From Amphibacillus sp052055485 (GTDB lineage: Bacteria; Bacillota; Bacilli; Bacillales; Amphibacillaceae): a stretch of DNA of 64,000 bases. Positions 54,108 to 62,917 of the stretch are shown here, one piece after another. Numbering within the stretch: position 1 is the stretch's first letter; each line of letters opens with the position of its first letter. Where the stretch lies: positions 3,534,001 to 3,598,000 of the forward strand of contig NZ_CP197171.1 in assembly GCF_052055485.1 (NCBI RefSeq), in the 5' to 3' direction. Below the pieces are notes generated by a model. The model saw only the letters and a program-made list of their open reading frames with translations, searched no databases and had not been told where the DNA came from. The translations under genes and the position numbers were made by a program.

Positions 54108-55184
54108 TTAATCAAATGTAATTTGGTGAACGGTATCCTTATCCAATTGTTTAATCACTTCAACAATGAGCTTAACAGCATGGTCAAAATCATCTTGATG
54201 TAAGATTCCTGCATGTGAATGGATATAGCGTGTTGCAATTCCGATTGATAAAGCAGGTACTCCATTAGCTGTTAAATGAATTGAACCACTATCTGTTCCA
54301 CCAGCTGCAATGGTTCCATATTGGTAAGGGATAGCATTGTCATCAGCTGTTTTTAAGACAAAATCTCGTAAACCTTTATGTGAAATCATTGAAGCATCAT
54401 AAATAATAATTTGTGGTCCTTTGCCAATCTTACTATCCGCTTCGTTTGCAGAAATACCAGGTGTATCACCCGCGATTCCTGTATCAACAGCAAATCCAAT
54501 ATCTGGTTCAATCATGTTTGTTGATGTCTTTGCACCACGTAAACCTACTTCTTCTTGAACGGTTCCCACTCCATAAACGATATTAGGATGTTCAATCTCT
54601 TTGAGCTGTTTAAGGACTTCAATTGCAATCGCACAGCCAATTCGATTATCCCAAGCTTTTGCAAGCAATAATTTTTCATTTTTCATCGGTTGAAATTCAA
54701 AATATGGTACAACTGAATCCCCCGGTTTAACACCAAATGACTCAGCTTCTTCTTTACTTGTTGCACCAATATCAATAAACATCTTTTTAATATCATATGG
54801 TTTTTTCCGTGCCTCAGCCGGCATAATATGTGGTGGTTTCGACCCAATCACACCGACTAAATCACCTTGTTCCGTAACAACAGTGACACGTTGAGCAAGC
54901 ATGACCTGATTCCACCAACCACCAATCGTTTGAAAATATAAAAAGCCCTTGTCATCAATTCTCGTCACCATTAAACCAATTTCATCTAAGTGACCAGCCA
55001 CCATCACCTTCGGCCCCTCTTCTTGGCCTACTTTTTTAGCGATTAAACTTCCTAAGTGATCGGTATATACTTCCGTTGCATAGGGTGAAATATATTTTTT
55101 CATCACATCTCTTGCTTCTTTTTCATTTCCTGAAATCCCTTTTGCTTCAGTTAGTTCTTTAAACATTGTTAACTTTTCATTCAT
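54108..55184 (-). CDS. M42-family aminopeptidase (YsdC)
   Basis: A 358-aa dinuclear-metal peptidase: AGHLDEIGLMV, AWDNRIG, GTVQEEVGLRGA (catalytic Glu pair), FAVDTGIAGDTPG and RYIHSHAGIL. Family members remove N-terminal residues from peptides, often as large shells of twelve subunits. Cytoplasmic. The B. subtilis neighbour order (ysdC near ysdA-rplT) is kept. Confidence 0.92.
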   Translation of the reverse strand: MNEKLTMFKELTEAKGISGNEKEARDVMKKYISPYATEVYTDHLGSLIAKKVGQEEGPKVMVAGHLDEIGLMVTRIDDKGFLYFQTIGGWWNQVMLAQRVTVVTEQGDLVGVIGSKPPHIMPAEARKKPYDIKKMFIDIGATSKEEAESFGVKPGDSVVPYFEFQPMKNEKLLLAKAWDNRIGCAIAIEVLKQLKEIEHPNIVYGVGTVQEEVGLRGAKTSTNMIEPDIGFAVDTGIAGDTPGISANEADSKIGKGPQIIIYDASMISHKGLRDFVLKTADDNAIPYQYGTIAAGGTDSGSIHLTANGVPALSIGIATRYIHSHAGILHQDDFDHAVKLIVEVIKQLDKDTVHQITFD

Positions 55185-55268
55185 TATGTACAGCCTCCCT
55201 TGTTTCTCAACCTATTATAACGAATTTTCCAAAAAATAAACAGAGGGACGATTGACTTTATCATTTTT

Positions 55269-55326
55269 AGACGAGAAGACTCCATCCTCAAGCGTAAGCT
55301 AGGGTGGAGATGAAACGTCTTTTTAT
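55269..55326 (+). repeat. Orphan terminator-like hairpin, plus strand
   Basis: AGACG...ACTCCATCCT / AGGGTGGAG...CGTCT followed by TTTTTA on the plus strand. All nearby genes are on the minus strand, so no known transcript ends here. It may belong to a repeated element or end an antisense RNA. Confidence 0.45.
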
Positions 55327-55411
55327 TCATGGCTATCCTCCTTAATCATTTTTAAATATAGACTAATTAATGCCCTTATAGTAATGTATTTTGTAAAACG
55401 TTATCATCAAA

Positions 55412-55448
55412 TAAAAAAAGACGAGCTCAGTTTAATACTGCTCGTCTT
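55412..55448 (-). terminator. Terminator of the dUTPase gene
   Basis: AAGACGAGC / GCTCGTCTT with a 13-base loop holding the stop codon; TTTTTTT follows on the minus strand. Confidence 0.8.
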
Positions 55449-55917
55449 GTCGTTTGAAATTGACTTTATTTTTTTCGAAATAAGCGGACTGAATCTCTTG
55501 ATCGGTAAAGCCGAGTTCTTTTCCTAGCGTCAAAAATAGCCCGAATACAGTTAAATAGGTAATTTCAGTCCGGTCATCTCGGTAGTAATCAATCGCACGA
55601 TATAATTGATTAAATAAACCTGTTAAATCACCGGTATAAGGTTGGTGCTTAACCTCATCTAGTTGAAATTCTGCATCCAATCCAAGTGATAAGATAAAAT
55701 GTATTCCATCAACATATTCCTCTAGAATCACTTCACGTGGACTTGGTTCTTTAACACTCCAAAATTTAAAACAACGGGTTTCGTTGGCTAATTCACCTAA
55801 TTCCACAAAAAGCGCAAGAATTTTCCGCTCGAAAAGTTGATCTGATGTGACTTGATGATTAGACTGAATATATTGGTCTAATTGTTGCTGCATTTCAAAT
55901 AGTGGTTTCCAGTTCAT
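55432..55917 (-). CDS. Dimeric (all-alpha NTPase type) dUTPase
   Basis: A 161-aa enzyme of the MazG-related dimeric dUTPase family. The two Mg-binding acidic motifs are VELGELANETRCFKFW and EEYVDGIHFILSLG (ExxE ... ExxxD). It hydrolyses dUTP to dUMP and keeps uracil out of DNA. It is 17 bases downstream of the TVP38 gene. Confidence 0.9.
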   Translation of the reverse strand: MNWKPLFEMQQQLDQYIQSNHQVTSDQLFERKILALFVELGELANETRCFKFWSVKEPSPREVILEEYVDGIHFILSLGLDAEFQLDEVKHQPYTGDLTGLFNQLYRAIDYYRDDRTEITYLTVFGLFLTLGKELGFTDQEIQSAYFEKNKVNFKRQDEQY

Positions 55918-55934
55918 TTAAAGTTGCTCCTTTA

Positions 55935-56498
55935 CTATCTAAGAAATTCACGTACACTTACTCGTTCGTCTTTTCTTCGAAAAACAAATAATAATAAAAT
56001 TAAACTTACAATCATAGCCAATGACACCAATGGTGGGAAATTTGTTACTGACTGACCAATTACGGTATAAACAACAGCCATTGGAATCACCGTATAAAAA
56101 GAAGTGATCAGATAAGAGCGAAAATTCGTTGATGATTCATAAATGATAAAAGATAATAGGTGGTAGTGTATAAAAGGGATTAACCTTAGAATAATCATCT
56201 GACTTGTTGTTAATTGTGCATCATTATTAACTATTTTTGCTTTCATTTTAATCAATCGTTTAGTCACAAATGGCATAATCTTGGCTAAAAGATAAAACGA
56301 AACACTAGATAATAATAGACCAATCATCGATAAAATAATACCCGGAACCATTCCAAAAATCAGTCCTCCTGCAATACAGATAAGGATGACAGGTATAAAT
56401 AAGATTGGTCGTATCACATGAAGTGTTAAATATAGTAATGGTGCGATTAACATATGTGTACTTCTAACTAATTCAACATAATATTCTATTTGTTCCAC
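55935..56498 (-). CDS. TVP38/TMEM64-family membrane protein
   Basis: A 187-aa membrane protein with five or six hydrophobic segments and the SNARE-associated/VTT core (FIPVILICIAGGLIFGMVPGIILSMIG; RLIPFIHYHLLSFIIYESSTN). Related proteins (DedA-like) act in lipid carrier flipping or envelope maintenance. The start is GTG 56498, ten bases after AAAGGAGG. Confidence 0.85.
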   Translation of the reverse strand: MEQIEYYVELVRSTHMLIAPLLYLTLHVIRPILFIPVILICIAGGLIFGMVPGIILSMIGLLLSSVSFYLLAKIMPFVTKRLIKMKAKIVNNDAQLTTSQMIILRLIPFIHYHLLSFIIYESSTNFRSYLITSFYTVIPMAVVYTVIGQSVTNFPPLVSLAMIVSLILLLFVFRRKDERVSVREFLR

Positions 56499-56569
56499 TT
56501 TATTTTAGCCTCCTTTCGGTATCTCTTTAACTTATGAATAGAGCTTGATCAATATGCTGGGCATAATGG

Positions 56570-56827
56570 TTAGTATAACATAATCAAGCCAATCATTTGA
56601 ATGATAAAGATAAGTGGTAGGCCAATCCGGAACTGAATATGCTTCGTTTTATGGCGATAAAGTTTCATACCCAATAAAGTACCTAAGGAACCACCAAATA
56701 AACTTATTAACCATATGTAGCGTTCAGGAGTACGCCACTTTCCTTGCTTTGCTTTTCTTTTATCAATTTTCATCATCAATAAACCAATGATATTAATGAT
56801 AATAAAGTAACCGATTATTTCGTTCAT
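56570..56827 (-). CDS. DUF1294 membrane protein (YsdA-like)
   Basis: An 85-aa protein with three membrane segments and the DUF1294 core KRKAKQGKWRTPERYIWLISLFGGSLGTLLGMKLYRHKTKH. Function unknown. ATG 56827 follows GAGG; the longer frame upstream is not supported. In B. subtilis ysdA is also next to rplT. Confidence 0.9.
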   Translation of the reverse strand: MNEIIGYFIIINIIGLLMMKIDKRKAKQGKWRTPERYIWLISLFGGSLGTLLGMKLYRHKTKHIQFRIGLPLIFIIQMIGLIMLY

Positions 56828-56870
56828 ATTTAACCTCACAACTGTACCATATTCTAATAAATAAATAAGT

Positions 56871-56907
56871 AAAAGAGTTGTCTTCCTCAATAAGAAAACA
56901 ACTCTTT
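56871..56907 (-). terminator. Terminator of infC-rpmI-rplT
   Basis: AAAGAGTTGT / ACAACTCTTT with a 15-base loop; T-rich on the minus strand just after rplT. Confidence 0.75.
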
Positions 56908-56917
56908 AATTCCAAAT

Positions 56918-57277
56918 CTATTTATTTAATGCTGCTTTAGCTTGATCTGTCAATTGTGTAAATGCTTGTGCATCTGAAATAGCTAATTCGGCAAGCATTT
57001 TGCGGTTAACCTCAATACCAGCTAATTTCAAACCGTGCATAAGACGGCTATAAGAAATATCGTTTAGTCGTGCCGCAGCATTAATTCGAGAAATCCATAG
57101 TTTACGGAAATCGCGTTTTCTCTGTTTACGATCACGATAAGCGTATTGACCTGATTTCCATACTTGTTGTTTTGCCATTTTAAATAGGGCATGTTTTGAA
57201 CCATAATAACCTTTAGCTAATTTTAATATACGTTTACGACGCTTGCGTGTAACTGTTCCACCTTTAACACGTGCCAT
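56918..57277 (-). CDS. rplT: Ribosomal protein L20
   Basis: A 119-aa protein (MARVKGGTVTRKRRKRILKL ... GYYGSKHALFKMAKQQV) of the normal length. It builds the 50S subunit and represses its own operon by binding the infC leader in bacilli. Confidence 0.98.
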   Translation of the reverse strand: MARVKGGTVTRKRRKRILKLAKGYYGSKHALFKMAKQQVWKSGQYAYRDRKQRKRDFRKLWISRINAAARLNDISYSRLMHGLKLAGIEVNRKMLAELAISDAQAFTQLTDQAKAALNK

Positions 57278-57315
57278 AATAATTCCCTCCTATATATAAC
57301 CCAAAAACGGATTTC

Positions 57316-57510
57316 TTATCTTGGTAACATTTGATCGATACGCTTTTGATCACCTTTTGAAACTAGCGCACCTTTACGTAATTTTCTTTTTTGTTTTTGA
57401 GACTTGTTTGCAAACATGTGACTTGTATAAGCATGGGCACGTTTTAACTTCCCAGAGCTAGTTCTTTTAAAACGTTTTTGAGTGCCTTTATGTGTTTTCA
57501 TTTTTGGCAT
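57316..57510 (-). CDS. rpmI: Ribosomal protein L35
   Basis: A 64-aa protein starting MPKMKTHKGTQKRFKRTSSG, with the usual basic composition. Middle gene of infC-rpmI-rplT. Confidence 0.98.
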   Translation of the reverse strand: MPKMKTHKGTQKRFKRTSSGKLKRAHAYTSHMFANKSQKQKRKLRKGALVSKGDQKRIDQMLPR

Positions 57511-57545
57511 AAGTTGTTCCTCCTTAAAAGCATATAAATTAAAAC

Positions 57546-58061
57546 TTAGTTATCTTTAAGTGGCGCAAGCATTAAGAACATGCTGCGTCCTTCCATTTTT
57601 GCTTTTTGTTCAACAGTTGATAGATCTTTACATGCATCCGCCATACGTTCAAGGACTTCACGTCCAAGTTCTTTATGAGTGATCGCACGTCCACGGAATC
57701 GAATAGATACTTTAACCTTATCTCCCTTTTCCAAAAACTTTCGTGCATTACGAAGCTTCGTATTAAAGTCATGTTCTTCAATACCTGGACTCAAACGAAC
57801 TTCTTTGAGATTAATTATCTTTTGTTTCTTACGTGCTTCTTTTTCTTTCTTCTGTTGTTCAAAGCGGTATTTTCCGTAGTCCATAATACGACATACGGGT
57901 GGCTTTGCTTTTGGTGCAACAAGTACCAAATCTAAATTACGATTCGCTGCAATTTCCAAAGCCTCTTGACGAGATTTAACACCTAGCTGATCCCCATTAG
58001 AATCAATTAATCGAACTTCACGTGCACGAATCCCCTCATTAACATTCATTTCTTTGCTAAT
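57546..58061 (-). CDS. infC: Translation initiation factor IF-3
   Basis: A 171-aa factor that binds the 30S subunit and checks start-codon pairing: INL/NVNEGIRAREVRLID N-domain, GKYRFEQQKKEKEARKKQK linker, RFRGRAITHKELGREVLERM C-domain. I place the start at ATT 58061 (ISKEMNV...). AUU is the conserved, autoregulated start of infC, it lies eight bases after GGAGGT, and it aligns with the B. subtilis N-terminus. An ATG two codons earlier is only three bases from that site. Confidence 0.9.
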   Translation of the reverse strand: MSKEMNVNEGIRAREVRLIDSNGDQLGVKSRQEALEIAANRNLDLVLVAPKAKPPVCRIMDYGKYRFEQQKKEKEARKKQKIINLKEVRLSPGIEEHDFNTKLRNARKFLEKGDKVKVSIRFRGRAITHKELGREVLERMADACKDLSTVEQKAKMEGRSMFLMLAPLKDN

Positions 58062-58067
58062 AACCAT

Positions 58068-58562
58068 CCACCTCCAAGATATTTTAAAAGCGTATGAACG
58101 ATTGATCTGTTATTTTAAACTAAAATAACCTGACTTTTTTAAAAGTCATCTGACAAGATGACCATATCAACATGTTGATATGATTTGTGTTATATCACTA
58201 ACACTCTTTTTTCTTATAGTTAGAAAAAAACTTGGTTTGTCGCTACACTTAGAGAGCTTTGACTAACTGTCCCATCTATTGCGGAGACACGCCAGAGCCA
58301 CCACATCCTTGCGGAAGTAAAACCTTGGTTTTACTTATACTATCATTGAAAATGTCTTACTCTATCTGATAGTATAAAAAGTGCAAATAAAAAAGTGTCG
58401 GCACTCATGCACCCACACTTATCCTGTAATAATCAGAATACTATTTAAGCGACCTGGCAACTACATAATTGTGTCGAACAGGCGAGAAGCGGGTGCCTCT
58501 ACTTGTCAATTGATCATATTCAATTTCACACTAGATAATATTAACATGCGCCGAATAATCTG
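58068..58562 (-). promoter_or_regulatory. Structured leader of the infC-rpmI-rplT operon (L20 leader)
   Basis: Nearly 500 bases without a gene, full of pairing on the minus strand. A terminator AAGTGTGG...CCGACACTT then TTTTTT is at 58388-58420; AAGTAAAACC / GGTTTTACTT is at about 58316-58339; a perfect 20-base palindrome (CATATCAACATGTTGATATG) is near 58163. In B. subtilis L20 binds this leader to attenuate the operon. The match to the L20 leader model is by position and layout. Confidence 0.75.
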
Positions 58563-58892
58563 TCAACTCTTTTTAAGCGGCCATTCATAAACGAAGAAAG
58601 AATATAAACGATAGCCAATTGGAATTAGACAGGCAAGAAATAAAAAATACCAGTCTTTAAAGAAAAAGAGAGTAGATAATGCAGCGATGACAGCCAATAA
58701 AAAAACTAAATTAGCTGACCAACTATTTAAAGGTCGACCTGATAAAAAGAAGCCAGAACCACGCTTTAGTTCATTGGCATAACAGTCTTCATGATAGGCA
58801 ACGACAGATAGAACAACAACATCTGTAACCAGATCTCCACTTGATTCAATCGGGCCGTTACATTTTTCGCAGATAACTCTAGTTCGATTCAT
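58563..58892 (-). CDS. Unknown membrane protein with N-terminal CxxC
   Basis: A 109-aa protein. The N-terminus has CEKCNGPI and later YHEDCY, a zinc-ribbon-like set of Cys and His; two transmembrane helices follow (LVFLLAVIAALSTLFFF; WYFLFLACLIPIGYRLYSF). ATG 58892 follows GAGGGGG. It lies between thrS and the infC leader; function unknown. Confidence 0.7.
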   Translation of the reverse strand: MNRTRVICEKCNGPIESSGDLVTDVVVLSVVAYHEDCYANELKRGSGFFLSGRPLNSWSANLVFLLAVIAALSTLFFFKDWYFLFLACLIPIGYRLYSFFVYEWPLKKS

Positions 58893-58994
58893 CTTCAATC
58901 CCCCTCGTCTCACTTTAATCCAATTATCACAAAAAGAAACATATTTGAGTAAGCGGGAACGGCCTCTTAAATCAAGGAACAGTTCCTATTCATC

Positions 58995-60944
58995 TTACTC
59001 CTTCAATGATTTAGCGTCAATTTCCTTTTTTATTAGCGTTTTGAAGTCTTCCAAACTCAATGTTTCAGATTTTTGTTCACCATAGCGACGAATATTAACG
59101 GCATCCTCAGCCATCTCTTTATCACCAACAACTATGGCAAATGGGATTTTTGCTGTTTGTGCTTCGCGAATCTTATAGCCAAGTTTTTCATCTCGTAAAT
59201 CTGTTTCAATCCGTAAGCCTTCAAGACGAAGTTCATCTTCGATTTTTTTAGCATAGTCAGCGTGAATATCATTTGAAACCGGAATAACTCGAGCCTGTAC
59301 CGGTGCTAGCCATACTGGAAAAGCCCCTTTATATTCTTCAATTAAGAAGGCTACAAACCGTTCCATTGTCCCCACAACACCGCGGTGAATAACAACTGGA
59401 CGATGCTCCTCGCCATCTTTACCAATATAGGAAAGATCAAACCGTTCGGCAGCTTGATAGTCAAGTTGAACAGTTGCAATTGTTTCATCTTTTCCGAGTG
59501 CTGTTTTAACTTGAAGGTCAAGTTTTGGACCGTAGAAGGCAGCTTCACCTTTCGCTTCAACATAGTCTAAGCCCATCTCTTCCATTGTTTCTTTTAAAGT
59601 GGCTTGTGACATTTCCCACATTTCATCGTTATCAATGTACTTCTCTTTATCTTCAGGATCACGATAAGAAAGACGGAAATAATAATCTTCAATGCCAAAA
59701 TCACGATAGACATGTTGAATCAATTCAACGACACGAACAAATTCATCTTTTAACTGGTCAGGACGAACGAAGATATGGGCATCATTTAAGGTCATGGCTC
59801 GAACACGCTGTAAACCGGCTAGCGCACCAGACATTTCATGGCGGTGCATCATCCCAAGCTCAGCAATTCGAACAGGTAAGTGTCGGTAACTGTACAATTG
59901 GTTTTTATAAACCATCATATGGTGTGGACAGTTCATTGGACGAAGAACAAGATCCTCATTATCCATTTCTAACGTTGGAAACATATCGTCCTTGTAATGT
60001 TCCAAATGTCCACTTGTTTTGTATAGTTCAACATTTCCTAAAACAGGGGTGTAGACATGATCATAACCCAATCGTTCTTCTAAATCGACAATATAGCGCT
60101 CGATGATGCGACGAATGGTTGCACCTTTGGGTAACCATAATGGCAGCCCTTGACCTACATCTTGTGATGTTGCAAAGAGTTCTAATTCCTTACCTAATCT
60201 ACGATGATCCCTTTCTTTTGCCTCTTCACGTAAGCGTAAATATTCATCTAGTTCTGACTGCTTATTGAAAACTGTCCCATAAATACGTTGGAGCATTTTA
60301 TTATTACTATCTCCACGCCAATAGGCACCTGAAATACTCAATAGTTTAAAGACTTTGATTTTACTTGTTGAAGGGACATGAACCCCGCGACATAGATCAA
60401 AAAATTCACCCTGCTCATAGATTGTTACCTTTTCATCTGCTGGAATGGCTTCAAGTAATTCTAGCTTAAGCTGGTCACCAATTGCTTGGAAACGTGCTTC
60501 CGCTTCTTCACGACTTACCTCTACACGCTTAATTTCCAAATTTTCATCCACAATTCGCTTCATTTCTTTTTCAATTTTCGGAAGATCATCAGGTGTTAAT
60601 GAATGTTCCATATCAATGTCATAGTAAAAACCATCTTCAATTGTTGGTCCAACACCTAAGTTAACCTCATCACCAAATAAACGCTTAATTGCCTGTGCCA
60701 TAACATGTGCTGTTGAATGGCGCATAATTTCAAGACCTTCAGGTTGTTTATTTGTGATAATGGCAATTTCGCCATCATGAGGTAATGGTGTTCTCAAATC
60801 ATACAATGTTTGATCTAGAGTAATAGCTAAAGCTTGTTTTCTTAAGCCAGGTGAAATAGATTGTGCAATATCTTCACCGGTTGTTCCTTGCGGGAATTCC
60901 TTTTTAGCTCCGTCAGGAAAAGTTATCACTAATTGTTTATCCAT
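58995..60944 (-). CDS. thrS: Threonine-tRNA ligase
   Basis: A 649-aa class II synthetase: N-terminal TGS domain (ITFPDGAKKEFPQGTTGEDI), editing domain with HSTAHVMAQ (HxxxH), core motifs (RPMNCPHHMMVY; GVVGTMERFVAFLIEEYKG) and C-terminal anticodon-binding domain (QARVIPVSNDIHADYA). Normal length. Under T-box control. Confidence 0.98.
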   Translation of the reverse strand: MDKQLVITFPDGAKKEFPQGTTGEDIAQSISPGLRKQALAITLDQTLYDLRTPLPHDGEIAIITNKQPEGLEIMRHSTAHVMAQAIKRLFGDEVNLGVGPTIEDGFYYDIDMEHSLTPDDLPKIEKEMKRIVDENLEIKRVEVSREEAEARFQAIGDQLKLELLEAIPADEKVTIYEQGEFFDLCRGVHVPSTSKIKVFKLLSISGAYWRGDSNNKMLQRIYGTVFNKQSELDEYLRLREEAKERDHRRLGKELELFATSQDVGQGLPLWLPKGATIRRIIERYIVDLEERLGYDHVYTPVLGNVELYKTSGHLEHYKDDMFPTLEMDNEDLVLRPMNCPHHMMVYKNQLYSYRHLPVRIAELGMMHRHEMSGALAGLQRVRAMTLNDAHIFVRPDQLKDEFVRVVELIQHVYRDFGIEDYYFRLSYRDPEDKEKYIDNDEMWEMSQATLKETMEEMGLDYVEAKGEAAFYGPKLDLQVKTALGKDETIATVQLDYQAAERFDLSYIGKDGEEHRPVVIHRGVVGTMERFVAFLIEEYKGAFPVWLAPVQARVIPVSNDIHADYAKKIEDELRLEGLRIETDLRDEKLGYKIREAQTAKIPFAIVVGDKEMAEDAVNIRRYGEQKSETLSLEDFKTLIKKEIDAKSLKE

Positions 60945-60982
60945 AGTTTTGTTCGCTCCTTTATTTATTTTATCAACCCAAT

Positions 60983-61240
60983 AAAAAAATGCTCGCCCTC
61001 TGCGCTATACGCAAAGGGACAAGCATTGGCTCGTGGTTCCACCCTCGTTCCCAAATCATATTTTTATATAAATTTGGCTTTCCGGGCTCTGTAACGTAGA
61101 GAAACGCCATTTTCTAATAAAAATTTCAAAAATGGAGTTCAGAGGTGGTAATCATTAGTTGAATGAACAGAAAGTTTTCAGCAATACTTTCCTCTCTTTT
61201 GAACGTCAAGCTAACAACCTTGTCCTCATCATAACTTCTA
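60983..61240 (-). promoter_or_regulatory. T-box leader of thrS
   Basis: On the minus strand the core GGGTGGAACCACG (61032-61044) is followed by a terminator AATGCTTGTCCC...GGGCGAGCATT at 60983-61027 with a T-run. Uncharged tRNA-Thr should relieve termination. Confidence 0.9.
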
Positions 61241-61324
61241 AATATCGAATATGTTTAGTATTATATAACTTCAACAACTAAAAATCAAGCAAATCTATTT
61301 CAAAATAATAAATAGCACGCTAAG

Positions 61325-61535
61325 ATTCAAATATTAAGGATCGGTGCTTTCCACTACAGGTGGATGCTTTCCGCGGAGATGGCTTCAGCTAACTTTTGTA
61401 GCCTAATGCGCTACAAAAGTGGATCTTCAACTCATCCTCGAAAATAAAAGGCAATTTTCTTCGTGCGATGTCTCGCTGACGAAGCTTTCCTTGTCTTATT
61501 TCCGCTGGAGTCACCACCTTTCGTTCCAATCACCT
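61325..61535. repeat. Interspersed Bacillaceae repeat, copy 1
   Basis: GGTGCTTTCC...CTTTCCGCGGAGATGGCTTCAGC...CTTATTTCCGCTGGAG...CACCACCTTTCG has the look of a recurrent non-coding element of bacilli. An internal perfect hairpin CTTTTGTAGC / GCTACAAAAG lies at 61396-61422. A decayed copy in the other orientation is at 36222-36290. Confidence 0.6.
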
Positions 61536-61664
61536 AAGTGGATCTGTTGTATGGGTGAATCCTATTTTAATTTGGCTTATGTTTAGTTGTCTCTTCTTTC
61601 AGATAAAAAGATGATGGAATGGAATCGAGTATCAAATTTAATACAAATGGAAGTAAAACGAGTT

Positions 61665-61815
61665 AGCTATGGAAAAACACGGAGACTCCTGTGGGAAAAG
61701 CGTGAGCTTGAGATCCACTTTGACAAGTGATTTTTGCTTGGCAAAGTTAGCTCAAGCCATGCCCACGGAAAGCGTAGTGTTTTTCCATAGCGGTCGCCTT
61801 AACCTGACAACATTG
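61665..61815. repeat. Interspersed Bacillaceae repeat, copy 2 (long inverted repeat)
   Basis: GGAAAAACAC-GGAGACTCCTGTGGG at the left pairs imperfectly with CCCACGGAAAGCGTAGTG-TTTTTCC at the right, and GAGCTTGAG with CTCAAGCC inside. The whole could fold into one long stem. A short translation of it is a chance frame. Confidence 0.6.
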
Positions 61816-61939
61816 GTAATCACAGTCCCAGCCCCAATGATTTTCGATGGGACGAGTAACCACACTATGGAAGGCTTCAAAGTATTTACTTCACAAGAAT
61901 AAGTACATTACTTGTTATGAGCTCTAACCCCGAGTATTT

Positions 61940-62737
61940 TTAGTCATCTTTAAAGGGAAAAGAATGATTGCGAATAATAACAAGACGCTCATCAAAAATA
62001 TTTTGTAAAGATGTCAAAACAGGATCTGTCTCGTCTTCAGGATAGATCAATATTTGTTTGGGATTAAGAGCAAGAAATGGACTGATTTGATGTTCATTAT
62101 GGGCAAATTGGTAAATATGAATGGGTGTTTCCAATAGTAAATCTTCCAACTCTTGTTTTGTATATTCATGCCCGTTTTCACGACAAATGATGCTTCCATT
62201 CTTCTTCCACTTTACAAAACACAAGGGACCTACTTCTCTTTTTTTTACATACTCTCTTAAAGATTGCAAAAAAATCTGATACTGTTCATCTTGCTTCTTT
62301 TCATCAATAGCTCGAGCGGTTACTTCATCTAAAAGCCACCCCGCTTGATCGAAAAATAATTGCTTCTGTTTACCATAATCAAAAAGTTCTTGATCTGGCT
62401 CTAATTTAAAATACTGTTTCATGGTTCCCCGCAAATCTGTTAAAAAACTAACTTTCTCATAGTGATCCGTTAAGAGCATTTGAGCCGCAAAAGATAAAAT
62501 TGTATTCATCTCGTCAAAATCATAATAAAAATACTGATTGATTAAACGCTCAATTAGCATTGGCTTTAAATCAACGTAGTAAAACATTTGACTCAGTGTT
62601 TGACTAATCTTTTCAGTATTTTGGTCTAGAATCTCAAGCTCATAATCATTTATCACTCGCCACATCAAATGTTGCTCTCTCAACTTGTCTTTAAACATTG
62701 TTTGGTCAAGCTCATGATCAAATTTAATTTTCATCAT
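61940..62737 (-). CDS. YtxC-like protein
   Basis: A 265-aa cytoplasmic protein assigned to YtxC by length, helical content (YYVDLKPMLIERLINQYFYYDFDEMN) and its place between thrS and dnaI. It is reported as a sporulation-linked family; its role is unknown. No signal peptide or membrane helix. AGGTGAG-like sequence precedes ATG 62737. Confidence 0.8.
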   Translation of the reverse strand: MMKIKFDHELDQTMFKDKLREQHLMWRVINDYELEILDQNTEKISQTLSQMFYYVDLKPMLIERLINQYFYYDFDEMNTILSFAAQMLLTDHYEKVSFLTDLRGTMKQYFKLEPDQELFDYGKQKQLFFDQAGWLLDEVTARAIDEKKQDEQYQIFLQSLREYVKKREVGPLCFVKWKKNGSIICRENGHEYTKQELEDLLLETPIHIYQFAHNEHQISPFLALNPKQILIYPEDETDPVLTSLQNIFDERLVIIRNHSFPFKDD

Positions 62738-62917
62738 TTATTCTCACCCATCTCTTCTTACACTGTTATATTGTATGGATGATTTTTTGAAAAAATGATT
62801 AATTCACAATTGAAAAAAGACAAGTTATTATTCTTTCTAAAAATGGACGGGTCAATTGACACAGAGTTTCAATAATAGCTTCAAGCGATCTGTCGCTTGA
62901 GATATGGATTCTACTGC

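Noticed and set aside
61669..61902. Protein-coding frame MEKHGDSCGKSVSLRS...
   Set aside because: It is a translation of an inverted-repeat element, with no ribosome-binding site.
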